A stretch of 64,000 nucleotides of DNA from Rhizobiales bacterium Ga0077525 (GCA_001464835.1 LNDS01000007.1:1-64000), one strand, 5' to 3'; positions 15,750-24,255 are shown, counted from the stretch's first letter. Notes: generated by a model not told the origin, from the sequence alone. Translations and numbers: made by a program.

Positions 15750-17630
15750 TTACTCCGCCGCTTCTGAGCTGGCGTCGCCGGACGCAAAGCGCGTGCCGAG
15801 CGTCACCGAGGGCCGCACATCGTCATGATTGAGATCGCCGCGTGACGGGCCACGCACCGTCGGCGCGCCCGCTTCCCAGCGAGAGGCCTGTTCCGCCGCT
15901 TCCAGCGCGCGCATCAGGCTGACCGAGCCGAGCTTCTGCTTGGTGTGCGTCATGTCGCCATCGCGCATCGCATTGATGCGGCGGATCTCGAACGGATCGA
16001 GTCCGAGCCTTTCGGCGGCGATGTCAAGCTGGCTTTCGGTGGCGAACTGCGTCTGCAGCGCGCCGAACGACCGGAAAGCGCCGGACGGCGTGTTGTTGGT
16101 GTAAATGCCGTAGGTGTCGATCTGCACGTTCGGAATGGCATAAGGCCCGGCGGCAAGAATAGCCGCCTTGCGCATCACGCCTTCGGTGGACAGGCCGTAA
16201 GCGCCGCCATCGCAGACCATGCGCATCGCCAGCGCGCGAATGCGGCCGTCACGCATCAGGCCCATGCGCAAGGTCGTGCGCGACGGATGGCGCTTGGCAG
16301 TCGAGATGATCGACTCCTCGCGGGTGTAAACCAGCCGCACCGGCCGCATGGTCTTCATCGCCAGCAGGGCCAGCATGCCCTGATAGATCATGTCTTCCTT
16401 GCCGCCGAAGCCGCCCCCCACGGGGCTCATGATGAAACGTACCTTGCTGATCGGCTTGTCGATGATGCGCGCCAGCATGTGACGATGATGAGTGATGTTC
16501 TGGCTCGGCGAGACCACGGTGACGACATCGTCGTGGTCGACATAGGCCAGCCCCGCTTCCGGCTCGAGATAGGCGTGCTCGATCGCCTGCGTCGAATAGC
16601 TTTCCTCGATGACGAGATCGGAGGCGGCAAAGCCGGCTTCGACATCGCCGACGCGGATCGGAATGTGCTTGGTGATGTTGTCCGGCGCATAATCGTGCAC
16701 CACCGGCGCGCCCGGCAGCATCGCCTCGTCGGGATCGAACACCGGCGCGAGCTGCTCATAGACAACCTTGATCGCCGCGACGGCGCGCTTGGCCGTCAGC
16801 GCATCTTCGGCGGCAACCGCTGCGATGGCTTCGCCGACATAGCGCACCTTGCCGCGCGCCATGATCGGCTGGTCGTGCACGAACACGCCAAAGCCGTCCT
16901 TGCCCGGCACATCGGCCGCGGTGATGACGCTTTCGACGCCGTCCATGGCGAGCGCCGCCGATGTATCGATCGAAACAATGCGCGCATGCGCGTGCGGCGA
17001 GCGCAGCACCTGCACATGGAGCATGCCCGGCATGGTCATGTCGCCGGCATATTTCAGGCGGCCGGACACTTTGCTCGGCGCGTCGATACGGCGGACATTC
17101 TTGCCGATCACCTCGCCATCGGCGGTGTCGGTTTCCAGCAATGCCGTTGCCGGCACGCGGCCGTTCTGCACGTCGCGCGCCAGTTCGACCGCGTCGAAAA
17201 TCTTCTGATAGCCGGTGCAACGGCAGATATTGCCGCCGAGCCGCTCCTTGATTTCCTCGCGGTCGGCAAACGGATTGGCGCGCAAGGCCGCGGTCGCCGC
17301 CATCACCATGCCGGGAATGCAGTAGCCGCACTGGCTGGCGCCGGCCTTGTGAAAGGCCTTTTGCAACACGGAAAGTTCACCGGACTTGGCCAGCGACTCG
17401 ATGGTGTCGACCGTCGCGCCTTGCGCCTTGGCCACCGGCATCAGGCAGGACTTCATCAGCACCCCATCGACGAACACCGAACAGGTGCCGCATTCGCCGG
17501 CGCCGCAGCCTTCCTTGTTGCCGGTGAGATTGAGATCGTCGCGGAGGAAATCGAGCAGCCGCAGATGCGGTTTTACATCGCGCGATACCTTGCGGCCGTT
17601 GATGATGGCGTCGAGGTGAATATCAACCAT
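15750..17630 (-). CDS. Molybdenum hydroxylase: [2Fe-2S] subunit fused to N-terminal half of large subunit
   Basis: A 626-residue fusion. Residues 1-160 are the small subunit with two [2Fe-2S] clusters: Cys42, 47, 50 and 62 (GCGAGECGTC) for the plant-type cluster, and Cys101, 104, 136 and 138 (QCGYCIPG, NICRCTGY) for the second. Residues of about 170-580 are the first part of the large subunit: the hammerhead domain (SKVSGRLKYAGDM) and the Moco motif VGGGFGGKED. A non-conserved tail ends SSEAAE. The rest of the large subunit is the next gene. The start overlaps the FAD-subunit stop by 8 bases. The enzyme hydroxylates C-H bonds of an N-heterocycle, aldehyde or aromatic-CoA using water; the substrate is unknown. 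Confidence 0.87.
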   Translation of the reverse strand: MVDIHLDAIINGRKVSRDVKPHLRLLDFLRDDLNLTGNKEGCGAGECGTCSVFVDGVLMKSCLMPVAKAQGATVDTIESLAKSGELSVLQKAFHKAGASQCGYCIPGMVMAATAALRANPFADREEIKERLGGNICRCTGYQKIFDAVELARDVQNGRVPATALLETDTADGEVIGKNVRRIDAPSKVSGRLKYAGDMTMPGMLHVQVLRSPHAHARIVSIDTSAALAMDGVESVITAADVPGKDGFGVFVHDQPIMARGKVRYVGEAIAAVAAEDALTAKRAVAAIKVVYEQLAPVFDPDEAMLPGAPVVHDYAPDNITKHIPIRVGDVEAGFAASDLVIEESYSTQAIEHAYLEPEAGLAYVDHDDVVTVVSPSQNITHHRHMLARIIDKPISKVRFIMSPVGGGFGGKEDMIYQGMLALLAMKTMRPVRLVYTREESIISTAKRHPSRTTLRMGLMRDGRIRALAMRMVCDGGAYGLSTEGVMRKAAILAAGPYAIPNVQIDTYGIYTNNTPSGAFRSFGALQTQFATESQLDIAAERLGLDPFEIRRINAMRDGDMTHTKQKLGSVSLMRALEAAEQASRWEAGAPTVRGPSRGDLNHDDVRPSVTLGTRFASGDASSEAAE

Positions 17631-18531
17631 AGGCGGCCTCCAGTTCTCTCGTCAGCGCATCGGGCGAGGCGCCGGCGCGCTTGGCGGCGGCGATCAGGCC
17701 GCGCACCAGAAAGCCGCGCACAACGTCGCGGCGATATTCCTGGCGGCTGCGCGACTGCACCAGATCGAGCGGCATGTCGGCGGCTTCTTCCAGCAATGCA
17801 CCTGCGAGCGGCTTGCCGCGCAGCAGGTCTTCGATTTCGCGCAAGCGGCGCGGCACCGGACGGATGCCGGCGATGGCCAGCCTTGTGTCCTCGATGGTGC
17901 GTCCGTCGCGGTCGAGCTTGACCATGACGGCGAGGCAGACGACGGAAATGACCAGCGAACGGCGATGGCCGACCTTCTCGAAGCTGCCGCCGTAGCCGGG
18001 GAAAGCGTCGCATTCGAAGCCGGTGAGCAATTCGCCTTCGGCGAGCTGGGTCTTGCCCGGCCCGGTGATGAATTCGCGCAACGGCATGCTGCGCCTGCCC
18101 TTTGACGATGCCAGTTCGACGATGGCGTCATGCGCCTCGAGACAGGGCGTGGCGTCGGCGGCCGGCGAGGCATTGACGGCATTGCCGCCAAGCGTTGCCT
18201 GCGCGCGAATCTGGTCGTCGGCAAACCACACCGCGCAGCGCGGCATCGCCGGCATGGCGCGGCCGAGCGCGGCATCGTCGAGGAAACGCTGGATCGGCGT
18301 CGCGGCGCCGAGGCGTACGCGCGTGTCGCCGACATGGCGCTCGTTCAATTCGGGAATTTTGGTGACGTCGATCAGCACCGGGATTTCGACGTCGCCGGCG
18401 CGGCCCTCGCGCGCCCAGGGCAGCGTATCGGTGCAGCCCGCCACCACGCGATAGCGGCCGCGATGGCGCTCCATCGCGGCGAAGGCTTCGTCCAGCGAAG
18501 CAGGCGTTAGATATTCGTCGCAGATGAGCAT
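17623..18531 (-). CDS. Molybdenum hydroxylase FAD-binding subunit (CoxM/XdhB type)
   Basis: A 302-residue medium subunit. FAD motifs are VVAGCTDTLPWAR near residue 30 (in place of the usual AGGTDL) and TLGGNAVNASPAADATPCL near residue 115, followed by the C-terminal CO dehydrogenase flavoprotein domain (IRPVPRRLREIEDLL...). It passes electrons from the two [2Fe-2S] clusters to NAD or another acceptor. The stop overlaps the start of the Fe-S/Moco fusion gene. It is the first of the three hydroxylase genes. Confidence 0.88.
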   Translation of the reverse strand: MLICDEYLTPASLDEAFAAMERHRGRYRVVAGCTDTLPWAREGRAGDVEIPVLIDVTKIPELNERHVGDTRVRLGAATPIQRFLDDAALGRAMPAMPRCAVWFADDQIRAQATLGGNAVNASPAADATPCLEAHDAIVELASSKGRRSMPLREFITGPGKTQLAEGELLTGFECDAFPGYGGSFEKVGHRRSLVISVVCLAVMVKLDRDGRTIEDTRLAIAGIRPVPRRLREIEDLLRGKPLAGALLEEAADMPLDLVQSRSRQEYRRDVVRGFLVRGLIAAAKRAGASPDALTRELEAAYG

Positions 18532-18540
18532 GGCACCTCT

Positions 18541-18666
18541 TTATCCCTCCCCGTCTTCGGGGAGGGTGGACGCGAGCAATTGCGAGCGGCCGGGTGGGGA
18601 CATCTTTGGCGCGACCCCACCCGGCTCGCTAACGCGAGCCACCCTCCCCCTTCGGGGGAGGGATAA
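18541..18666. repeat. Long imperfect intergenic palindrome
   Basis: About 125 bases folding into one long hairpin. The left arm (TTATCCCTCCCCGTCTTCGG...) pairs with the right arm (...CCTTCGGGGGAGGGATAA), each arm also holding its own small TTCG or GC hairpin, with GGGTGGGG pairing to CCCCACCC near the centre. This is a typical alphaproteobacterial extragenic repeat, filling the gap between the FAD-subunit and alcohol dehydrogenase genes. Confidence 0.8.
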
Positions 18667-18668
18667 GA

Positions 18669-19838
18669 TTACTCCGCCGCCTGCTTGGCCGCGGCGTTGT
18701 GCTTCGCCTTGACCACCACCTTGATGGCGTCTTCGACGCGGTCCTTGGCGTAGCGGATCGCGGTCGGCAGGTCGTCGAGCGGGAAAGTGTGCGTGTGGAT
18801 CAAGGTGGCGTCGAAACGCTTCTGCTGCATGAAGGCCTCGGCGCGATGCGTCGCGCTTTTGCCCTCGCCGCGGATGCCGTACATGTAGATGTTGTTGCGC
18901 ACGATGTGCGCGACATCGACCGGCACATCTTCGTGCGCGAAGGCCGCGAGGCAGACACGGCCGCCGCGATTGACCATGCGCACCGCATCATTGACCGCTG
19001 TGGTCGCAGCCGAACACTCGACGACATAATCGACGCCCTTGCCGCCGTTGAGCTTCTTCACCTCGGCGACGACGTCCGGCGTCTTGCGGATGTTGATGAC
19101 CGCGTCGGCGCCGAGTTGCTTGCCGATTTCGAGCCGGTTGTCGCGCGTGCCGGTCAGGATCACCGGCTGCGCGCCGAGCGCCTTGGCGACCGCGACCGCC
19201 ATCAGGCCGATCGGGCCGGGGCCGGTGACAACGACGCTTTCGCCGGCGACCAGGCCGCCGAGTTCGGTCAGCGCATACATCGCGGTGCCGGCGGTGACGA
19301 CCAGCGTGCCCTCTTCGTCCGACATCTCGTCGTTGATCGCGACCAAAGTGTTGATGTGGTTGACCTGATATTCGCAGAAGCCGCCATCGGTGGTAAAGCC
19401 GTTGGCGCGGTGGTTCTTGTCGACGTCGCCGTAGTTCATGCCGTAGTTGTGGCATGAGGTGTACATGCCTTCGCGGCAGCGCTTGCACTGGCCGCAGCCG
19501 GCGTGAATTTCCACCGCGACGCGCTGACCGAGCTTGTACTCGTCGACGCCGTGGCCGAGCGCGACCACCGTGCCCATGTATTCATGACCCGGGGTGAAGC
19601 CCTTGTTGAACGGCAGACCGCCCTGAATCGAGGCCGGTGGGCCATGATAGATGATCTCGAGGTCGGTGGCGCAGATCGCCACCGCGTCGATACGCACCAG
19701 CACCTCGGCTTTCTTCGGAACCGGCGTCGCCTTTTCCACCATGCTGAGCTGGCCCGGATCGCCGAGCACCCAGGCGCGCATCGTGTCGGGAATCGGAAAT
19801 TCGTTGTGGTTGGTCTTCACGCCGGCAGGTGCGTACAT
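18669..19838 (-). CDS. Zinc-dependent medium-chain alcohol dehydrogenase
   Basis: A 389-residue MDR enzyme. The catalytic zinc site includes Cys in AICATDLE and His-Glu in GHEYMGTVV. The structural zinc loop CGQCKRCREGMYTSC has all four cysteines. The NAD-binding motif is VVTGPGPIGLMAVAVAKALG. The motif set resembles threonine / sorbitol / 2,3-butanediol dehydrogenase relatives. CTGGAGGAATC precedes ATG 19838. It lies in the same-strand run with the molybdenum hydroxylase but is separated from it by the long palindrome, and the IclR regulator gene is 48 bases upstream. Confidence 0.9.
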   Translation of the reverse strand: MYAPAGVKTNHNEFPIPDTMRAWVLGDPGQLSMVEKATPVPKKAEVLVRIDAVAICATDLEIIYHGPPASIQGGLPFNKGFTPGHEYMGTVVALGHGVDEYKLGQRVAVEIHAGCGQCKRCREGMYTSCHNYGMNYGDVDKNHRANGFTTDGGFCEYQVNHINTLVAINDEMSDEEGTLVVTAGTAMYALTELGGLVAGESVVVTGPGPIGLMAVAVAKALGAQPVILTGTRDNRLEIGKQLGADAVINIRKTPDVVAEVKKLNGGKGVDYVVECSAATTAVNDAVRMVNRGGRVCLAAFAHEDVPVDVAHIVRNNIYMYGIRGEGKSATHRAEAFMQQKRFDATLIHTHTFPLDDLPTAIRYAKDRVEDAIKVVVKAKHNAAAKQAAE

Positions 19839-19886
19839 GATTCCTCCAGAAAATATTTAAACGTTGGTTGGTGTATGGCGTAGCGA

Positions 19887-20747
19887 TCAGCTGGCCGCGG
19901 CCTGCGGCTGATCGGTTGTCTGGGCCGCCGGCGCGCCGAATTGCGCCGACAGCGCACGGGTCGCCGCGACGACTTCGTCGCGCATGCGGGCGATGTGTTC
20001 GTCGCTGGCGCGCATGCTCGGCGTCGAAGCGCTGATGGCGCCGATCACCGTGCCGGCCTGATCGCGGATCGCCGCACCGACGCAAATCACGCCGGGCAGG
20101 AACTCCTCGCGATCGATGGCATAGCCGTTGCGGCGGACATGGCGCAGGTCCTCGATCAAGGTCGGGATGTCAGTGATGGTATGTTCGGTGAAGCGCTTCA
20201 TGCCGTGCGCGACCATGCGCTGCATTTCGTCTTCCGGCAGCCAGGCCATGATCGCCTTGCCGAGCGAGGTGGCATGCGGCGCATCGATCTTGCCGATGCG
20301 GCCGGAATCGACGCGCACCGCGTGGCGGGCTTCGCGCCGCGCCACGGTGACGACCTGATCGCCCTGCAAGGCCGCGATGTGCACGGTCTCGCCGGTCGCG
20401 GCGTTGATCGCCTCAAGATAAGGCTGCGCGCGGCGCGGCAGATCGACCTGCAGGCAGGCATGACCGAGATAAAGAATGCGCGCGCCCAGGGCGTAGAGCC
20501 TGCGGCCCGGCACCTTGGCGGCAAAGCCGCGCTGGATCAGGGTCGCCAGCAAATGATGGCAGGTGGAGATGTTGAGCCCGGTGCGGACCGAGAGGTCGGT
20601 CAGGGTCGCCTCGCCGCCGGCTTCGGCGATCGTTTCCAAAAGAAACAGCGCGCGGTCGACCGATTGAATGCTGTGGCGCTCACCGTCGGTGCGCGGCCGT
20701 GGCGGACGGGCCTTTATGCCGGGCCCTGGCAGGATCGTTGCGTCCAT
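19887..20747 (-). CDS. IclR-family transcriptional regulator
   Basis: A 286-residue regulator with an N-terminal winged helix-turn-helix (ATLTDLSVRTGLNISTCHHLLATL) and the C-terminal effector domain (APHATSLGKAIMAWL, AIDREEFLPGVICVGAAI, GAISASTPSMR). ATG 20747 follows AGGGAG; a GTG at 20768 is possible but would place the ribosome site inside the gene. It is first in the minus-strand catabolic run and probably controls it. A 15-bp palindrome about 80 bases upstream is a candidate operator. Confidence 0.9.
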   Translation of the reverse strand: MDATILPGPGIKARPPRPRTDGERHSIQSVDRALFLLETIAEAGGEATLTDLSVRTGLNISTCHHLLATLIQRGFAAKVPGRRLYALGARILYLGHACLQVDLPRRAQPYLEAINAATGETVHIAALQGDQVVTVARREARHAVRVDSGRIGKIDAPHATSLGKAIMAWLPEDEMQRMVAHGMKRFTEHTITDIPTLIEDLRHVRRNGYAIDREEFLPGVICVGAAIRDQAGTVIGAISASTPSMRASDEHIARMRDEVVAATRALSAQFGAPAAQTTDQPQAAAS

Positions 20748-20825
20748 TGTTTGTTTTCTCCCTGCCACACAAGAAAAACTTAAGTCGCAACTGAGTCAAG
20801 AACATTTCAGTATGCGGCACACAGG

Positions 20826-20840
20826 TTTCATGATATGAAA
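20826..20840. promoter_or_regulatory. Candidate IclR operator palindrome
   Basis: Perfect inverted repeat TTTCAT-GAT-ATGAAA in an AT-rich patch upstream of the IclR gene start at 20747. The position and size suit an autoregulatory operator, but no binding data can be inferred. Confidence 0.35.
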
Positions 20841-20872
20841 TAAATAAAAGAAAGCCCGCATTTTCAGCGGGC
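20841..20872 (-). terminator. Rho-independent terminator after gmhA
   Basis: On the minus strand the stem GCCCGC / GCGGGC with a 7-base loop is followed by TTTCTTTTATTTATTT, 24 bases after the gmhA stop. Confidence 0.8.
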
Positions 20873-20896
20873 ATTTTCGCTACATTCGTCCGCAAC

Positions 20897-21484
20897 TCAG
20901 CTTGGCGACACCAGTCCCAGTTCCATTTCCAGCGCGCCGCACAGCATCTGGCCAAGGGTAATGTGCATTTCCTGGATGCGGGCGGTGGTGTCCGAGGGCA
21001 CCACCAGAAGGTGATCGGCGAGCCCGGCCATGTCGCCGCCGCCTTTGCCGCCAAGCGCCGCCGTCACGAGCCCCATGGCCTTGGCCTGCTTGAGCGCGAG
21101 AATGATGTTCGGGCTTTTACCGGAGGTCGAAATCGCCAGCGCGACGTCGCCTTGACGGCCGAGCGCCTCGATCTGGCGCGAGAAAATCCGGTCGAAGCCG
21201 ATGTCGTTGCCGGCGGCGGTGATCGCCGACGTGTCAGTGGTCAGCGCGATGGCCGCGATCGGCGCCCGGTTGGTCTTGTAACGGATGGTCAGTTCGGTGG
21301 CGAGATGCTGGGCGTCGCCGGCGCTGCCGCCATTGCCGAACAGCATGATCTTGCCGCCGCCGCGAATGCAGGTGACGCAGGCCGACAGCAGCCCGGCGAA
21401 AGCCGGCTGCAACGCGGCTTCCGTGGCACGCGCCACCGCGTGATGCTCGGCGAACTCCGACCTGAAAAACGAAGCTACGTCCAC
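20897..21484 (-). CDS. gmhA: Phosphoheptose isomerase GmhA (SIS domain)
   Basis: A 195-residue single SIS-domain protein matching GmhA in length and motifs: IMLFGNGGSAGDAQHLATEL, then GDVALAISTSGKSPNIILAL, DTTARIQEMHITLGQMLC and a C-terminal Glu/His-containing helix. GmhA converts sedoheptulose-7-phosphate to D-glycero-D-manno-heptose-7-phosphate, the first step to ADP-heptose for LPS core. The GmhB phosphatase step is encoded as a fusion domain about 5 kb away. The gene ends in a clear terminator; HldE and HldD are not in this window. DiaA-like SIS proteins are the main alternative, but the motifs favour GmhA. Confidence 0.88.
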   Translation of the reverse strand: MDVASFFRSEFAEHHAVARATEAALQPAFAGLLSACVTCIRGGGKIMLFGNGGSAGDAQHLATELTIRYKTNRAPIAAIALTTDTSAITAAGNDIGFDRIFSRQIEALGRQGDVALAISTSGKSPNIILALKQAKAMGLVTAALGGKGGGDMAGLADHLLVVPSDTTARIQEMHITLGQMLCGALEMELGLVSPS

Positions 21485-21510
21485 GGGATGTCCTTTCCGA
21501 ACATAATTCG

Positions 21511-21559
21511 GCGCATGATCTTATCCGAAAACCGGTTCCCACTTTTCGGGATCATGCGC
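21511..21559. repeat. Rhizobiales-type intergenic palindrome
   Basis: Arms GCGCATGATC and GATCATGCGC enclose the core AAAACCGGTTCCCACTTTTC. The core is shared in reverse orientation with the element at 47385-47438 (ACCGGTxCCCACTTT), so both are copies of one repeat family. Confidence 0.75.
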
Positions 21560-23481
21560 TATGCGGCGTTGCCACGAAATTCCGGCACGGCCTCTCGCAA
21601 AACCTTGTAGATCGCATCATGCTCGTGACGCGCCAGCCCCTGCTCGAGCAGCGCCACCCAGCCGCGCACTGCCTCGAGCGAGGCCTGCACCGGCTTCGCA
21701 GCGACGATGCCGGGAATGCCGATTTCGGCCATTTCTTCGCCCTGCGAGAACAGGATTTCGTGCAGCCGCTCGCCGGGACGAATGCCGGTGAACTCGATCT
21801 TGATGTCGCGGCCCGGCTCCAGCCCGCTCAGCCGGATGATGCGTTCGGCGAGGTCGACGATCTTGACCGGCTGGCCCATGTTCAGGACATAGACCGAGAC
21901 TTTCGGGTCGTTCTGGCTTTGCGCATGACGCGACGCGGTGATGACGAGATCGCAGGCCTCGCGGATGGTCATGAAGTAGCGAACCATGTCCGGATGCGTG
22001 ACCGTCACCGGACCGCCGGCTTCGATCTGCGCCTTGAACTTCGGCACCACCGAGCCGTTCGACGCCAGCACATTGCCGAAGCGCACCGATATCAGCCGCA
22101 TGCCGCGGGCGCCGCCGTTGCCGGCGCGGCGCACCAAGTCGGCGTCGAGCGCTTCGCAATACATTTCGGCGAGCCGCTTGGTGGCGCCGAGCATCGACAC
22201 CGGCTCCATCGCCTTGTCGGTCGAAATCATCACCATGGCGGACGCGCCCGCCGCGGCGGCGGCGTCGGCGACATTGATCGAGCCGAATACATTGGTCTTG
22301 ACGCCCTCGTCCCAGTCCCGCTCCAGGATCGGCACATGCTTGAGCGCGGCGGCGTGGAACACGATGTCCGGCTTGAAATCGGCGATCAGCCGCGCGATGC
22401 GCGCGCGGTCGCGGATGTCGGCGATGCGCCCGGTAATTTCGGCCTTGCTCTGCTCGGCGAGCAGCCGCTCGACTACGGCATAAAGCGCCGGTTCGGAATT
22501 CTCGATGACCAGGAGCCGCGCCGCGCCAAAGGCGACGATGCGCTCGCAGATTTCCGAACCGATCGAGCCGCCGCCGCCGGTAACGACGATGGCCTTGCCG
22601 CTGACGAATTCTTCAAGGCTCTGGTAATCGATCTTGACGCTCGGCCGCAGCAGCAGGTCCTCGACCGACACCGGCGCCAGTTGCACGGCGACGCCGCCGG
22701 CATCCAGCGACGGCATCTGGCTCATCGCCAGGCCGAGGCGGCGCGCCCGGATCAACATGGCTTCCGGCCGCGCCTCCGGCGAAAACGCCGATGGCGACAT
22801 CACCAGCCGCGTCACCCGTGTGCCGCGGCTATTAAGATCCGAGACGACGCTTTCGAGATCGTCGAGGTCTCCGAGCACCGGAATCGAACGGATCGATTGG
22901 CCGCGATCGGTCGGCGACGGCGACAGAATGCCGGCCGGCCATATTTTCTTCACCGCGCCGCTTTCGATGCCGCGCAACAGAACCTCGGCGTCGGCGGTGC
23001 GGCCGATGATCAAGGCCGGCGTCGCATCGGCGACTTTTACGCGCTGCAACGTCCGCGCATAGTGAAGATAGCGGTAGACGATGCGCCCGCCGCCGAGAAA
23101 GAACATCTGCAAAACGAAGTAGAGAAGGATCGTGATCTTGCCGAAGAAGAATTCGCCATAGATATTCGGCGACAGCAAAATGTAGTCGAGCGCCACCAGC
23201 GATACGGCGAGAACCGCCGATGCCCGGAATATATTGTACAGATCGGGCACCGAGGTGAAGCGCCACTTGCTTTGGTGCAGCTTGAGAACGAAATAAACCG
23301 CCGCGGCGTAAACCAGAAACAGCGGCAGGAACGTCAGCAAATTCGGCAGCTTGGAAGCGAGCCGCGCCTCGTCGAAGCGCACGACGAAGGTCAATATCGT
23401 CGCCGCCGCGGTCGCGGCCAGATCGTGCAACACGATCAGATACTGGCGCGGCGTCATCGACCGTTTCATGCGGAGTTCCAT
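21559..23481 (-). CDS. CapD/PglF-type membrane nucleotide-sugar epimerase/dehydratase
   Basis: A 640-residue protein. About four or five membrane helices fill residues 15-140, a CoA-binding-like Rossmann domain follows (about 150-280), and a C-terminal extended SDR domain begins VVTGGGGSIGSEICERI. The catalytic region MISTDKAMEPVSMLGATKRLAE has Asp-Lys and Met in place of the usual SDR Tyr, as in PglF / FlmA 4,6-dehydratases. It probably makes a UDP-4-keto-6-deoxy sugar for surface glycans, possibly UDP-bacillosamine or quinovosamine-type, at the inner membrane. ATG 23481 gives a 16-base overlap with the upstream gene; ATG 23469 would give an ATGA overlap. Confidence 0.88.
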   Translation of the reverse strand: MELRMKRSMTPRQYLIVLHDLAATAAATILTFVVRFDEARLASKLPNLLTFLPLFLVYAAAVYFVLKLHQSKWRFTSVPDLYNIFRASAVLAVSLVALDYILLSPNIYGEFFFGKITILLYFVLQMFFLGGGRIVYRYLHYARTLQRVKVADATPALIIGRTADAEVLLRGIESGAVKKIWPAGILSPSPTDRGQSIRSIPVLGDLDDLESVVSDLNSRGTRVTRLVMSPSAFSPEARPEAMLIRARRLGLAMSQMPSLDAGGVAVQLAPVSVEDLLLRPSVKIDYQSLEEFVSGKAIVVTGGGGSIGSEICERIVAFGAARLLVIENSEPALYAVVERLLAEQSKAEITGRIADIRDRARIARLIADFKPDIVFHAAALKHVPILERDWDEGVKTNVFGSINVADAAAAAGASAMVMISTDKAMEPVSMLGATKRLAEMYCEALDADLVRRAGNGGARGMRLISVRFGNVLASNGSVVPKFKAQIEAGGPVTVTHPDMVRYFMTIREACDLVITASRHAQSQNDPKVSVYVLNMGQPVKIVDLAERIIRLSGLEPGRDIKIEFTGIRPGERLHEILFSQGEEMAEIGIPGIVAAKPVQASLEAVRGWVALLEQGLARHEHDAIYKVLREAVPEFRGNAA

Positions 23482-24221
23482 GACGATCTCAGCTTCACGC
23501 TCTTGGCCGGCTGGCGCAGATAGGTCGTCGCGAAGGCGTAACGATACCAGCGCAGATAGCCCGGCAGCCAGCTCAGCACCTTGAAGCGGCTGGCGCCACT
23601 CTCACGTTCGAACCATTGCGCCGGCACTTCCGCCACTGGCCAGCCGAGCCGGTGCACCTTGACCAGAAGTTCGATGCTGAAGCAGAAGCCGGCGTCCGAC
23701 TCGATGGCAATGCCGTCGATGACGCGGCGCGAGAACAGGCGGAATCCATTGGTCGGATCGCGCGACGGCAGGCGCGCGCCGTGGCAGAGCGTGAACGCCG
23801 CCGTGCGCACCAGCAGCGCCTTGAGCCAGGGGCAGCCTTCCATGCGACCGCCGGGAATGAAGCGGCTGGCGCAGACAATATCGGCGCCCTGCTCCGCCTT
23901 GTTCACCATCGCATCGATAATGCCGCCATTGAAGTTGTCGTCGGCGGGAAAGACCATGACGAACGGCGCGCGGCTCGCGGCAAAACCGGCCATGATCGCG
24001 CCATGCGCGCCGCGGCCGGGGTTGCGAACGAATTCTATCGTTAGCCCATCAACCTTCGCCGGGTTGGCTTTAATCGCCGTCAGCGTGTCGTCCTCCGGCC
24101 GGTCGTAGCAGATGAGAATGCGCGCCGGCGTCCGCACCTGATCGCGCAATACGCCAAGCGTCGCCAGAATATTGCGGCCTTCGTTGTAGACCGGAATAAC
24201 GATGTCGAGACGAACCGTCAT
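23466..24221 (-). CDS. Family 2 glycosyltransferase
   Basis: A 251-residue GT-A fold enzyme. The N-terminus LDIVIPVYNEGRNILATLGVL is the GT2 signature, and the metal-binding acidic motif is in VMVFPADDNFNGGIID. The C-terminal segment FKVLSWLPGYLRWYRYAF has amphipathic character but no clear membrane helices. The family transfers a sugar from a nucleotide or dolichyl/undecaprenyl donor to a lipid or polysaccharide acceptor; the donor is unknown. It overlaps the epimerase gene and lies 34 bases downstream of the nucleotide-sugar dehydrogenase gene, suggesting one glycan-assembly operon. Confidence 0.85.
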   Translation of the reverse strand: MTVRLDIVIPVYNEGRNILATLGVLRDQVRTPARILICYDRPEDDTLTAIKANPAKVDGLTIEFVRNPGRGAHGAIMAGFAASRAPFVMVFPADDNFNGGIIDAMVNKAEQGADIVCASRFIPGGRMEGCPWLKALLVRTAAFTLCHGARLPSRDPTNGFRLFSRRVIDGIAIESDAGFCFSIELLVKVHRLGWPVAEVPAQWFERESGASRFKVLSWLPGYLRWYRYAFATTYLRQPAKSVKLRSSWNSA

Positions 24222-24255
24222 GCTATCGGCCGCCGGCGCGCTTTAAGAGACATGA

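Noticed and set aside
15740-15760. Frameshift or nonsense mutation splitting the hydroxylase large subunit
   Set aside because: Both parts have proper starts and stops, a non-homologous tail before the stop and an ATG 3 bases later; fission is simpler. Kept as a finding pending comparison.
15945-17921. 658-codon open frame opposite the molybdenum hydroxylase
   Set aside because: Shadow composition; the minus strand holds eight cluster cysteines and Moco motifs.
21619-23523. 634-codon open frame opposite the CapD-like gene
   Set aside because: His/Arg/Asp-rich product typical of the antisense shadow of a GC-rich gene; the minus-strand protein has clear motifs and membrane helices.
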